A stretch of DNA of 16,941 nucleotides. Origin: Ettlia oleoabundans. Lineage: Eukaryota; Chlorophyta; Chlorophyceae; Chlamydomonadales. The notes beneath the pieces were generated by a model, which worked only from the letters and a program-made list of their open reading frames with translations, did not search any database and was not told the DNA's origin. The stretch covers positions 1-16,941 of the forward strand of contig JAAMXP010002893.1 of the NCBI GenBank assembly GCA_019693395.1. Reading direction: 5' to 3'. Position numbers and translations under genes: made by a program. Positions 9,501 through 16,941 of the stretch are shown here, in pieces; the first letter of the stretch is position 1, and each line of letters starts with the position of its first letter.

Positions 9501-11640
9501 CCGCTCCATACTGCAGGTCCGTACAGCACAGTGTGTTTGCAAACTGTGCAAACTGTTTTGTATATGAACAACAAGGCGCCAAACAAGTTTGTGTCCCGCA
9601 AACTTCCACTTCCGTGAAGGGGGCGCTGTGGTCGGTCGAGTTAGCGGTTAGGTGCCTCCACAAGCCACGCACTGGTGGACTTGCCACCCATCCATTCACG
9701 CACCCAACACCCGTCTGGCAAGCCTCCCAGACTCTCTCTTCGCTCATGCCCACGCATGCGCATGCTCACACCCACATTCCCAAACTCCCGGGCATGCTCT
9801 GCGCTGCCACACGCCAGTCCTTCACCTCGTAGCCCTACCACTTGATGATCACCCCAGACTCATCTTTGTGTGCCTTCCCTGGTCATCTTGTCACCCCAAC
9901 CTGGCACCCCTTGCTGGCCCCTCTGCTGCTACAGGTGACCGGCTTTGACATCCCCCATGACTTTCCCGCCGACTTCCAGCCCGTGTTTGGCATGGACGTG
10001 CGCAGCTGCGTGGAGTACTACCAGCGGCGCTTTGACAGGTGGGCATGGCATTAATATATTCGCTGCTGGGAGTTGCCACCAGCAGCGGTTTGATGGGTGG
10101 TTGGCCTGCATGGGGAGACGTCGTTGAGAGGATCGTGTTTGGGGGCAGGTTATCGGTACATTAATGGGATTGACATGTAGCAGGTTTGTGGCTACAGTTC
10201 TTGAACAGTAGGCCACAGATCTTGATTATGGACCAGTCAATTGTACTGCCAAACTGCTCAGTGGGATCGTGAACTCGCTGGCCCAAGTTGCACCTCTTTG
10301 CCGCCCATCATGATTGACACTCTCCTCGGCCCAATCACCCCCTTCAAGCACCCTCAGTAATCAACATGCTGCCTCGTTTGTCATTACTCCAGGGCTGATT
10401 GGGGTGACGCTGCTGATGTGGCGGCCAAGGTGGCAGCTGTCAAGGAGGGTATCTACCAGCAGCTGACGGCTGAGGGCGTCCAGGCCTTCCCCGGGGTGCA
10501 GCAGCTGGTGGAGCAGGTGGGGGGTGGCTGGAAAGTATGCAAACAGGGTTGCCCAGCGGTGGCGCCGGACACAACACAGTCGTGTGATGCGGTGCAGTGT
10601 GGCGGTGCACGTCATTCATGCAGCATAGCCGCGCCGTGCCTTGCCTTGCCGTGCCGTGCCGTGCTCACCTGCCGCGTGCTTGGCTGCCGCCTCTGTTCTG
10701 CCAGCAGGCGCGGGCGCTGGGCATGGGGGTGGCTGTGGCCAGCAGCGGCAGCCCTGAGAAGATTGCGCACAACCTTGGCAGCAGCGGGCTTGCGCACCTC
10801 TTCCCTGACCCCCTGGTGAGCTCAGTGCTGGGAAAGCTTGGTCACAGAGCTGCGTGATTGCAGTACAGGCGCATCTGCAGGCAGGCTGGCACAAAACCGG
10901 GGCAGCAGCAACAGCAGCAGAAGGAGCAGCGCCAGCCATCGCTCAGCGGAATGCAGTGCAGAAAGGGGCTACGTGTGGCGGTGCCACTGCAGTTGGCAGT
11001 TGAACAATGATGTTTCTGGAAATATATATCTAATGAATAGTTGATTGTATAATTGCTGTCCTCCTTATGTTTCTGGCTGCCGCAGGTGGTCAGCGCTAAG
11101 CACGTGGCGCGCGGCAAGCCAGCCCCCGATGTTTACCTGGAAGCACTGCGGCGGCTGGGCTGCACCGACGCAACCCAGGCGCTTGTGGTGGAGGATGCGG
11201 GTGGGTGGGTGGGTGGACGGCTGTGCGACCCCTGGGGACCCGTTTGGGCCGCCATTAGGCTGGCCTGAGTCTGCAGGGTAGTGCCTGATGCAAATGCTTC
11301 CAGCTGCTTTGGGGTAGTGGGTGGGTGTGCTTTTCTATGTTTGTAGCTGCCTGTTACTCCCAACCCACCACCGCCACTGCTTCCTCGACTGACTTCCCAA
11401 GACGCCACCCACTCGCCCACGCGGGCACCCCCTGGGCTGCATGCAGTGAACGGGCTCAAGGCGGCAAAGGCGGCTGGCACCTTTGCGGTGGCAGTGGCCA
11501 CTTCGCTGCCACCCCACATGCTTGATCCCCACGCTGACATGGTGCTGCAGCATTTGCGTGATCTAGACCTTGCCAAGGTGGCGCCCGCAAGTTCGAGCAC
11601 GGCAGGAAAGGCGGCGGCGCGGCAGATACGCATCCACTAG
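6510..11640 (+). CDS. YVH1/DUSP12-type dual-specificity phosphatase fused to HAD-family phosphatase, 786 codons
   Basis: Twelve exons: 6510-6693, 6814-6878, 7016-7507, 7771-7947, 8182-8420, 8676-8754, 9037-9516, 9935-10038, 10393-10516, 10708-10815, 11086-11200, 11447-11640. Every junction is GT-AG and phase-compatible; the sum is 2361 bases ending in TAG. Residues about 60-245 are a dual-specificity phosphatase with HCAQGVSRS (Cys173, Arg179) and likely general acid Asp112. Residues 285-420 are the YVH1 zinc tail (CRKC 288-291, LFVEPLRWM, CPKC 384-387, LGSFNWAG, WVTPAF). An Ala-rich linker runs from about 421 to 545. Residues 546-786 are a HAD hydrolase: DCDGVLVDSE (Asp550, Asp552), ASSGS (Ser660), RGKPAPD (Lys695), VVEDAVNGLKAAKAAG (Glu720, Asp721). 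Known YVH1 promotes release of Mrt4 from pre-60S ribosomes; HADs of this class act on sugar phosphates or phosphoglycolate. The start ATGGCG follows an in-frame stop at 6468. Main doubt: two adjacent genes with an accidentally open junction. Confidence 0.85.
8587..8643. repeat. GCCCT pentanucleotide tandem repeat, ten perfect copies, intronic
   Basis: Ten uninterrupted GCCCT units at 8591-8640 with partial units on either side. It lies in the intron between the CPK and C of the CPKC motif of the YVH1-HAD gene. Being five-base, it would shift frame if translated, and it sits just upstream of the acceptor at 8675, where it adds to the pyrimidine-rich tract. Confidence 0.95.
8860..8902. repeat. 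GGGGTGCAC minisatellite, four copies, intronic
   Basis: GGGGTGCAC occurs at 8860-8868, 8871-8879, 8882-8890 and 8894-8902, spaced 11 to 12 bases, followed by a decayed AGTGGTGCA copy. It lies in the intron that joins the YVH1 zinc tail to its last conserved block and the linker. Confidence 0.9.
9433..11640 (+). other. HAD hydrolase half (subfamily IA, CbbY/beta-phosphoglucomutase-like)
   Basis: The domain starts near RYLVLDCDGVLVDSE and covers exons 7 (end) to 12. All four HAD motifs are present, with a helical cap region between motif I and motif II (VTGFDIP, VFGMDVRSCVEYY, AFPGVQQLVEQ). DGVLVDSE and GKPAPDVYLEAL are typical of the CbbY / phosphoglycolate phosphatase / beta-phosphoglucomutase branch. 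Substrate cannot be read from sequence. An internal ATG (9382, residue 528) lies 22 residues ahead of the catalytic Asp, so a separate HAD protein starting there is conceivable. No TGTAA motif lies between the YVH1 end and this point. Confidence 0.85.
10633..10663. repeat. TGCCG/TGCCT pentanucleotide tract, intronic
   Basis: About six units of TGCCT or TGCCG in tandem, within the intron between the HAD cap and motif II. It is similar in unit length to the GCCCT tract about 2 kb upstream in the same gene. Confidence 0.8.
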
Positions 11641-12018
11641 GCAATCGTTCGCTGACCCGCGGGTTATCGTTGTTATTTAGGCCTTGAATCCGCTCGTTGC
11701 CCACAGAGCACTTGAACGGAAGGCCTTCCTGATTTGAGTGGTTAGAGGCCCCTGTAGCCCCCTTTTCCGTACAAAGCGGCCTGTATTGCCAAAGATCCCC
11801 GCTTAAACACGCCTGCCTCTCTTGCGTTCTCCTCACTTGTGACTTGATCGATCTGAGCCCCGTTTTGTGGGATGCCCCGTGCGTATGCCGTTGTGCAGCA
11901 GGGTTTGTTGCCCTCCTGACCGAGAAACGCAGGGCGACGTCAGGGGCCGCTGACCTATCTCTTGACCCTAATTTTACTTGAGTCATATCAGTCCCACATT
12001 GAGCGCCTGTGGCGCGCC
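11641..12018. other. Intergenic region between the YVH1-HAD gene and the receptor kinase gene
   Basis: 378 bases holding the 3' UTR of the upstream gene and the promoter and 5' UTR of the receptor kinase gene. I found no TGTAA on the plus strand, so the upstream gene's poly(A) signal is unknown or non-standard. A TTTTACTTGAGTCATATC stretch about 50 bases before ATG 12019 is the most A/T-rich part. No other gene is seen. Confidence 0.5.
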
Positions 12019-14279
12019 ATGAGGGTCTCCCGCGCTTCCTCAGTGGCATCTGCGCTGCTACTCGTGTTTGTGAGCTTGCAACAGGTTTCCTCCGCCCTGA
12101 AGGTGCGTAATCGGCATGGGGGACAGTGGGAAGCCGGCAGTTGCCCCGCCAAGTCTCTCGCGCTACAAACCCCTCGCCCCGCTCTTTCAGCTGCGCTTCG
12201 TTAACTTCGCAGCGAGGCAGCGTGAGTGATCCAGGAGAGGGGGGCCGCAGCGGAGCATGTTACCAGCGGGCCGGCTGCGCTCGTTATGGCGCAGCAGGGC
12301 AATTCAATTTCGTAGCGCGACTAGGTCGCTGACAGCATCGCCACTTGCAGCGCTTAAATCCCCTCTTGATCAGCACGATTGGTACAGCAACCGCATCCCC
12401 CTGCTGCCCAGTGTGCCTCGAGCATTCTGCTCGGTCTTAACGCTCCCGCCGCCGTGGTGGCCGTCACCGCTGTTTCCCTGGGTGCAGCGAGAGGTGTACA
12501 GCCCTGCGGAGCTACTCCGTGCCCTCAATGACACCGCAGTCGACCATGTCATGGTGATGCCGGCGGATGACTGGAACGTGACGAACGAAAACTTTCCTCC
12601 CGGCTTGGTGCACATCCGCAATCGCACGGTGGTGGTCGAGGGTGCTGGACCCGGCTTGCTGCACATGGATGTGAGTGGGAGGGAGAGTGCAGGCATGAGA
12701 CTAACATAAAAACAAAAAGCAGGTCCCTCATAACAGGACAGTCCATGACGGGATTAGCAGCATGGGATTGCCAGCATGGGCTGGGCGCAGGTTTTCTCAA
12801 TGCTGCCGTTCAGCACAAATGTTCTTCTAGCTGTGCTGCATTCTAGGCGCAGTTGCTCGTGCACTGCAGCACGCAATGCCATGCAGCATGCTGCCTTTTG
12901 CTGCCGTCTTCGCGGTTATCACCTGCCCAATTGCTTTGGTACCTTGCCTGATATGCTGTGCATGTTGTTGCCTTGCCTGTGTTTCGCTGGCTGTATGCAA
13001 CATCGCGTGACGTTCCTCGGTTATGTTTCTGCCGTGGTGTGCGTTTCAATGACACCGGCTTATCGTACGGCAACTTTTTGCCTCTCGGCATGCCTCCACA
13101 TTCTGCCTGCCTGCCCGCCTGTCTGGCTGGCCGCTGCAGATGAATCGGGTGCAAGGCCAGGTCACTGTGTTGGATGGCGGAAACTTTTCCCACATCAACA
13201 TTTGGTGAGGAGCTGGCTGCTATGTACGGGTTTGTTGCTGGGGCCCCTGGGAAGCGTTGGGGGTGCTGAAGGCCCCTGTTACAAGCCTATGCAACTAAAA
13301 ATGGTGATGCATGGTGTCTCATAGTTTGCGAGGATAGGCTAGGGTGGTGTACACGAGGTGCGATTATAGTATATTCCTTTGGGTATGGTGTAGCTGGCTG
13401 CTAGATGTGCATGGCACGTAGGCTCGTGCTGGCTGGTGTTTGCAGCGGCCTACCTGGCAGAGCACCTGCATGCTGCCTCTGACATTGTCACAGCACCTGT
13501 TCTGGTTTCTCGCCCACCTGTTTGGCTGCCTGCATCGTTCAAGAATGGGTGCCTGCATGGCTGCACGTGCACCTCCCTGCCTGCTTGCAGGGGGGATGAT
13601 TGCCAAATCGACAAACCTCCCTATGCGTGTTTTACAAAGTTGGAATGTGAGCATGCAGCTGCCTTGTACACACTTGGGGCGCCGCCGGTTGAATTGTTGC
13701 TTCTGCTGGTTGTGGTGGTGCTGCTGCTTCGTATGCTCATGCTGGGTGCGTCTTGCACCTGTGCTGTTGCTGCTCTTTGTGCTTCACCTGGCACTGCGGC
13801 TGACGCGGGGGCCTATCGCCAGTTAGCTAGTCCGCAATCTCTCTCCTTGCCCACCACGGCCCCGCCCAACTTCCATTCTCACCCTTGAAGTGTCCCGCTT
13901 TATCAAGGTCCGCCCAAAAACACCACGCAAATGCGGCTGATTCCCTGGTGGGATCCGCCACCTGACACAACCCCCATCCTGCCACGTTACCTCGCACACG
14001 CCCCTTTCCGCCGCGTCTTGTTCCAGTTACTGCCCCTTCCGTGCCTACCCTGCTCCCACCGTCATCAGCTTTCCTGCCTGCTCCCACTGTCCTCTCGCCT
14101 TTCCGGCTCTTGTTGGTGCTGCAGCCGGCGGCTGGAATGCCATCTACCACAGCCAAATCAGCGATGCCACCTGCACCAACACCAAGCAGTCGGTGGCAAT
14201 TTCAACAAACCTGATGTTCTACCGGTTTGCCACAATGCTGCGGGGCGGTTTCGAGTGGGAACAAATTGATGACAGGTGT

Positions 14280-14351
<72 letters not shown>

Positions 14352-16941
14352 GGTGTGTGTGGGCGAGGGGGGGGACACACGCGGCAAGCAGAGGTGGCTG
14401 TGGTGTTTTTGGCATTCGTCAGGATGCGGTGGTGGCACTGCGACTGCTTTTCCTGGAGAGAAGGGAGGAGGATGGGCACCCGTATTGGCGCTTCCTCTCC
14501 CGGGGAGGATAGAAACAATCTGCACCCATTAATGGAAAGTCCTGGGTTTGTTGCGCTGCACCCACTTCCGCTACCCTCTTCTATCCCTGCTGCTGTGGCC
14601 TGCCTGCCACGTAGGACTGTGCTGGTGAAAGATACCGGCTGGCGCTTACATACGCACTTACAACTGCACCTTCACATGCACCGGGAATGTCACGCACCCC
14701 CTGCCGCCCGGTGAGGCCCGAGCCCTGCATTGCAGACCTTGTAAATTTTCCTACAATTTTGTTGGATATGGTTATTGTTGGTGACAATGGTGTTGGTGGT
14801 GCGATGCATTTCGAGGCCTTTGCACAGTTAGGCTGCTACGTGATGTTTGGGGTGAGACAAGCTAGTCAATGGGTGGCACTGTGTGGCTGGGTGGTTGGCT
14901 GGAGGGGTGTTTGGTTGCTTGCAGCTCGTGGCCCGGTTTGAAGTTTCTTGCTCTTCTGACCCTGTTCTTGATACATGTTGCCCGCAGAGACAAAGCCGGC
15001 GGTGCTGCCGGTGTGGCAACAAGGGCTGCTGCTGGCGGGCAGCCTTCTGCTGCTGGCGCTACTCGCGGGGCTGTTTTGGTGCTGGCGGCGACGCGGTGGG
15101 TGGTGGGTGGATGTAAGCTGACTGCCATACTTGGGCACCTCGGTTTGTTGTTTGCGGGCATCTGCCTTTTGGTGCTTGTTGCCCCTGGCTGGGTTGTCTC
15201 AAGCTGTGCGGGTGGTTTGACTTGCGTCTGTCGTAGTTGAGACGCTGGTTTTTGTTGTCATCGTCAATGTGCTGCAGTCAAGGAGTCTCAGCTGCCTGAG
15301 CACCGCATTGCCGATATGCGGGGCTTTGTGCTGGAGGAGCCGTTGGGGTCGGGCCACTTTGGCAGGGTCTACCGCGCACGCAACAAGAGCACGGGCCAGG
15401 TGGGTGCGTGGGGCGGGTGCAGCCTGTGTTCAGACTAAAAGGGCGTACAGCTTGCATTTCAGTTTGAATGCCAGTATGGCGGATTGATCAATTTGTTCCC
15501 AGTTCCTTTCTGCTCCTTGCCCCTCCAGTCCGCCTGCTTGCCTCTTCTCTCCGTGAGACCCCGCTGTTCCCACTCAGCTGCTCATTTCCCCGCCTGCCTC
15601 CCTGCCTGCTGCGCCACTCCCCTGTGCTGCTCTGCCTTTGGGTCGGAACTCTCAAACCCCGCTGTCCCCGCTATTGACTTTGACTGCTGCACGCTTTGCC
15701 GTCTTTTGCCTGCTGTGCTATGTGGATACGCTGATGTCCCCCTGGCGTGCCCATTGGGTGCAGCCCGTGGCCATCAAGGTCATAGACCTGCTGCCCAGCC
15801 AGCGGCAGCAGCTGGTGGCGGCGTGCCGGGAGTGCCAGCTCATGTCGCGGGTGCAGCATGACAGCATCGTGCGGGTGGTGACTTTCCACGCGGCGCAAGT
15901 CACGCAGAGGCAGACGATTGTGGAGCACGCGTGAGTGCGACATGTGGCATGGCGGTGTCCGGCTGTGCGCAACACGGGATGGCCTGCAAGCCCTGGCTGG
16001 CTTGCTGGCTGGAGCAGCAACCAGTCCTGCCCGCCCGCTTGCTGTCTACCTGCCGTCAGCCTGCCCATTGCACGCCACCTGGCGGCGTACCTGCCAAGCT
16101 GCCCCCTGCAGCCAGAGGCAAGTATATGAACCTTGTCCAATGCCTGGTCTCACCTAACTATATGTCTGCCTTTTGCTTGCCTCCCTGCGGGTTTGCCCTG
16201 CAGCCCCGGACTTGAGTATGTCGAGCTGGGCTTCAACGTGGCTTCAGTAGTGAATGGCAGCAGTGCAACGGCTTGGATGCCATTTGGCCACCCGGAGCAT
16301 GCCAGCAAGGCTGCGATGGCCAGCGGCGGCAGCACCAGCAGCGGCGACAGCAGCCAAGCACATTTGGCGGATGCTGGAACAGGTTGGCTTGGCTGCCAGC
16401 GGGAGTGGTGTTGTGTATTGCTTGTGTACTGCTAGGGTATTGCGCATACATGCATAGGTTTCATGGGGCTGTCTGTCACCCCCACGCATCCATGCCCCGC
16501 ACCCAGCCAACCCCCTACATGCTGCTAGAAGCCAGCCATCTGCTTCTAGTGGGCTCCATACCTGCGCAACCTTGCTCTCTGACTTTCTTACGGGTGCTGC
16601 AGGCACGGGCACGAGCGGAGCATCCACCGTGTCATCCAGCAGTGGCATGGATGGGGTGGTGTCCACGCAGGCAAGGAAAACCATGCGGCACCTCTGGCTC
16701 ACAGTTCAAACAGCAGCAGTATGCCCTTCTGCTGCCCCACTTTCCACCCCTGGAAGCCACTTTGCGGTTCCGCAGTCTTGAGCATGCAAGGTTGTCGCTG
16801 CAGTGCCCTGCACACTTGCAAAATAGGATTCTGCAGACCCGGGTTAGGCTGTGCTTGTAAAGATGCTAGATCCTTCCCATGTTGATCGCTCCCCTGCGCT
16901 TCCCACTTGCTGCTGCACCCTTGATCCCCGCGCGCGCGCGC
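12019..16941 (+). CDS. Receptor-like protein kinase with glycosylated ectodomain, 3' partial
   Basis: Proposed exons: 12019-12102, 12488-12670, 13140-13204, 13591-13646, 14125-14275, 14615-14710, 14736-14851, 14990-15095 or 15112, 15278 or 15283-15399, 15764-15930, 16204-16382, 16603-beyond. The start has a clear signal peptide (basic MRVSRASS, then ALLLVFVSL, then VSSA). The ectodomain contains FPPGLVHIRNRTVVVEGAGP, GQVTVLDGGNFSHINIWGDD, GGWNAIYHSQISDATC and FEWEQIDDR, with N-x-S/T sites NDT, NVT, NRT, NFS, NCT and NVT. The repeated short strands suggest a right-handed beta-helix-like fold (inference). A membrane helix (GLLLAGSLLLLALLAGLFW) is followed by CWRRR. The cytoplasmic part begins a kinase: GSGHFGRVY, VAIKVIDL, helix C with REC, HDSIVRV. 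A Ser/Gly-rich insert then separates beta-4 from the rest, which lies beyond the window. Exon 6 carries an apparent frameshift, and the next intron would be only 25 bases, so the model is uncertain there; the gene could be damaged. Confidence 0.72.
14286..14347. repeat. TG dinucleotide microsatellite, about 31 units, intronic
   Basis: An uninterrupted TG run starting 10 bases after the donor at 14276 of the receptor kinase gene, followed by CGCGGG and a shorter imperfect TG run. Such alternating purine-pyrimidine DNA can form Z-DNA and is length-variable. Confidence 0.97.
14637..14643 (+). other. Apparent 4-base duplication and frameshift in receptor kinase exon 6
   Basis: The exon reads TVLVKDTG in one frame up to 14639. 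From 14644 the plausible ectodomain sequence (AYIRTYNCTFTCTGNV) continues in the next frame. Between them is GGCTGGC, as if four bases had been inserted next to a GGC. No GT-AG pair nearby can repair this. Using the AG at 14631 as acceptor with a donor at 14280 would restore the frame but loses the well-formed TVLVKDTG. Confidence 0.5.
14711..14735 (+). other. Putative 25-base intron or second frameshift in the receptor kinase gene
   Basis: NVTHPLPP ends at CCCG|GTGAGG and the next plausible exon begins after CATTGCAG with a phase-compatible AC (making Asp, then LVNFPTILLD). The implied intron is 25 bases, far below the 60-plus of other introns here. The alternative is a one-base shift with the intervening bases translated. 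Confidence 0.45.
15278..16941 (+). other. Start of the receptor kinase's cytoplasmic kinase domain, 3' partial
   Basis: Exons 9 to 12 encode the N-lobe: RGFVLEEPLGSGHFGRVYRA (glycine-rich loop), PVAIKVIDL (ATP-binding Lys), ACRECQLMSRVQHDSIVRV (helix C Glu), TIVEHAPGLEYVELGFNV. The insert that follows, MASGGSTSSGDSS and STVSSSSGMDG, is low-complexity. The catalytic loop (HRD) and DFG are not in the window. Exon 12 is open to a TGA at 16779-16781, but its donor could not be fixed, so from about 16690 the sequence is probably intron. Confidence 0.75.
16929..16941. repeat. CG dinucleotide run at the window edge
   Basis: Alternating CG for the last 13 bases, continuing past the edge. It is most likely intronic sequence of the receptor kinase gene. 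Confidence 0.8.

Noticed and set aside
9382..11640. A separate HAD gene starting at the internal ATG 9382
   Set aside because: The reading frame is open and in phase with the YVH1 end through the whole exon, and there is no stop, poly(A) motif or promoter-like gap. It is kept as an alternative, not the main model.
13647..14124. Open frame with a very hydrophobic run (ELLLLLVVVVLLL) that could be a membrane helix
   Set aside because: It follows a good GTGAGC donor, and splicing it out joins two ectodomain exons in phase. The run comes from CTG/GTG-rich intron DNA, and the real membrane helix lies at about 15020-15090.
14276..14532. Val/Cys-repeat and Thr/His-repeat proteins across the TG microsatellite
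   Set aside because: Translation of a simple dinucleotide repeat inside an intron.

Overview
The window looks like nuclear DNA of a green alga, most likely a chlorophycean relative of Chlamydomonas, Volvox or Scenedesmus. It is GC-rich. Genes are broken by many introns of about 60 to 480 bases with CAG|GTG-type junctions. There are many CTG/CAG and low-complexity tracts, and the TGTAA polyadenylation motif occurs behind at least two genes. Protein types also fit: a hedgehog/intein (Hint) protein with a C-terminal membrane segment, Ala/Ser-rich linkers, and a secreted-ectodomain receptor kinase. No tRNA, rRNA, CRISPR array, operon or prokaryotic signal was seen. Exon coordinates were worked out by hand from splice motifs, reading phase and family resemblance.

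Layout. (1) 103-1408, plus strand: 3' part of a Hint-domain gene whose start lies upstream of the window. (2) 1409-2741: mostly non-coding, with a degenerate direct repeat behind the Hint gene. (3) 2742-3880, plus: a weakly supported Gln/Pro/Ala-rich protein, convergent with (4). (4) 4286-6399, minus: an eight-exon gene for a 344-residue protein of unrecognised family, perhaps plastid-targeted. (5) 6400-6509: 110 bases between two divergent start codons. (6) 6510-11640, plus: a twelve-exon gene whose exons join in phase into one 786-codon frame. Its N-terminal half is a DUSP12/YVH1-type dual-specificity phosphatase with its zinc-binding tail, and its C-terminal half is a complete HAD phosphatase of the CbbY/beta-phosphoglucomutase type. 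(7) 12019-16941, plus: a receptor-like protein kinase gene (signal peptide, glycosylated ectodomain, membrane helix, start of a kinase domain) that runs off the right edge.

The most notable item is the YVH1-HAD fusion. In other eukaryotes YVH1 acts in late 60S ribosome maturation, and its zinc tail is the part needed there. Here the tail keeps one Cys4 set (CRKC plus CPKC), while all the positions I would assign to the second zinc site appear to be lost. Second in interest is the receptor kinase, which carries an apparent 4-base frameshift and then either a 25-base intron or a second frameshift within about 100 bases. I saw no evidence that the genes work together as a pathway; apart from the shared divergent promoter they look like ordinary chromosomal neighbours.
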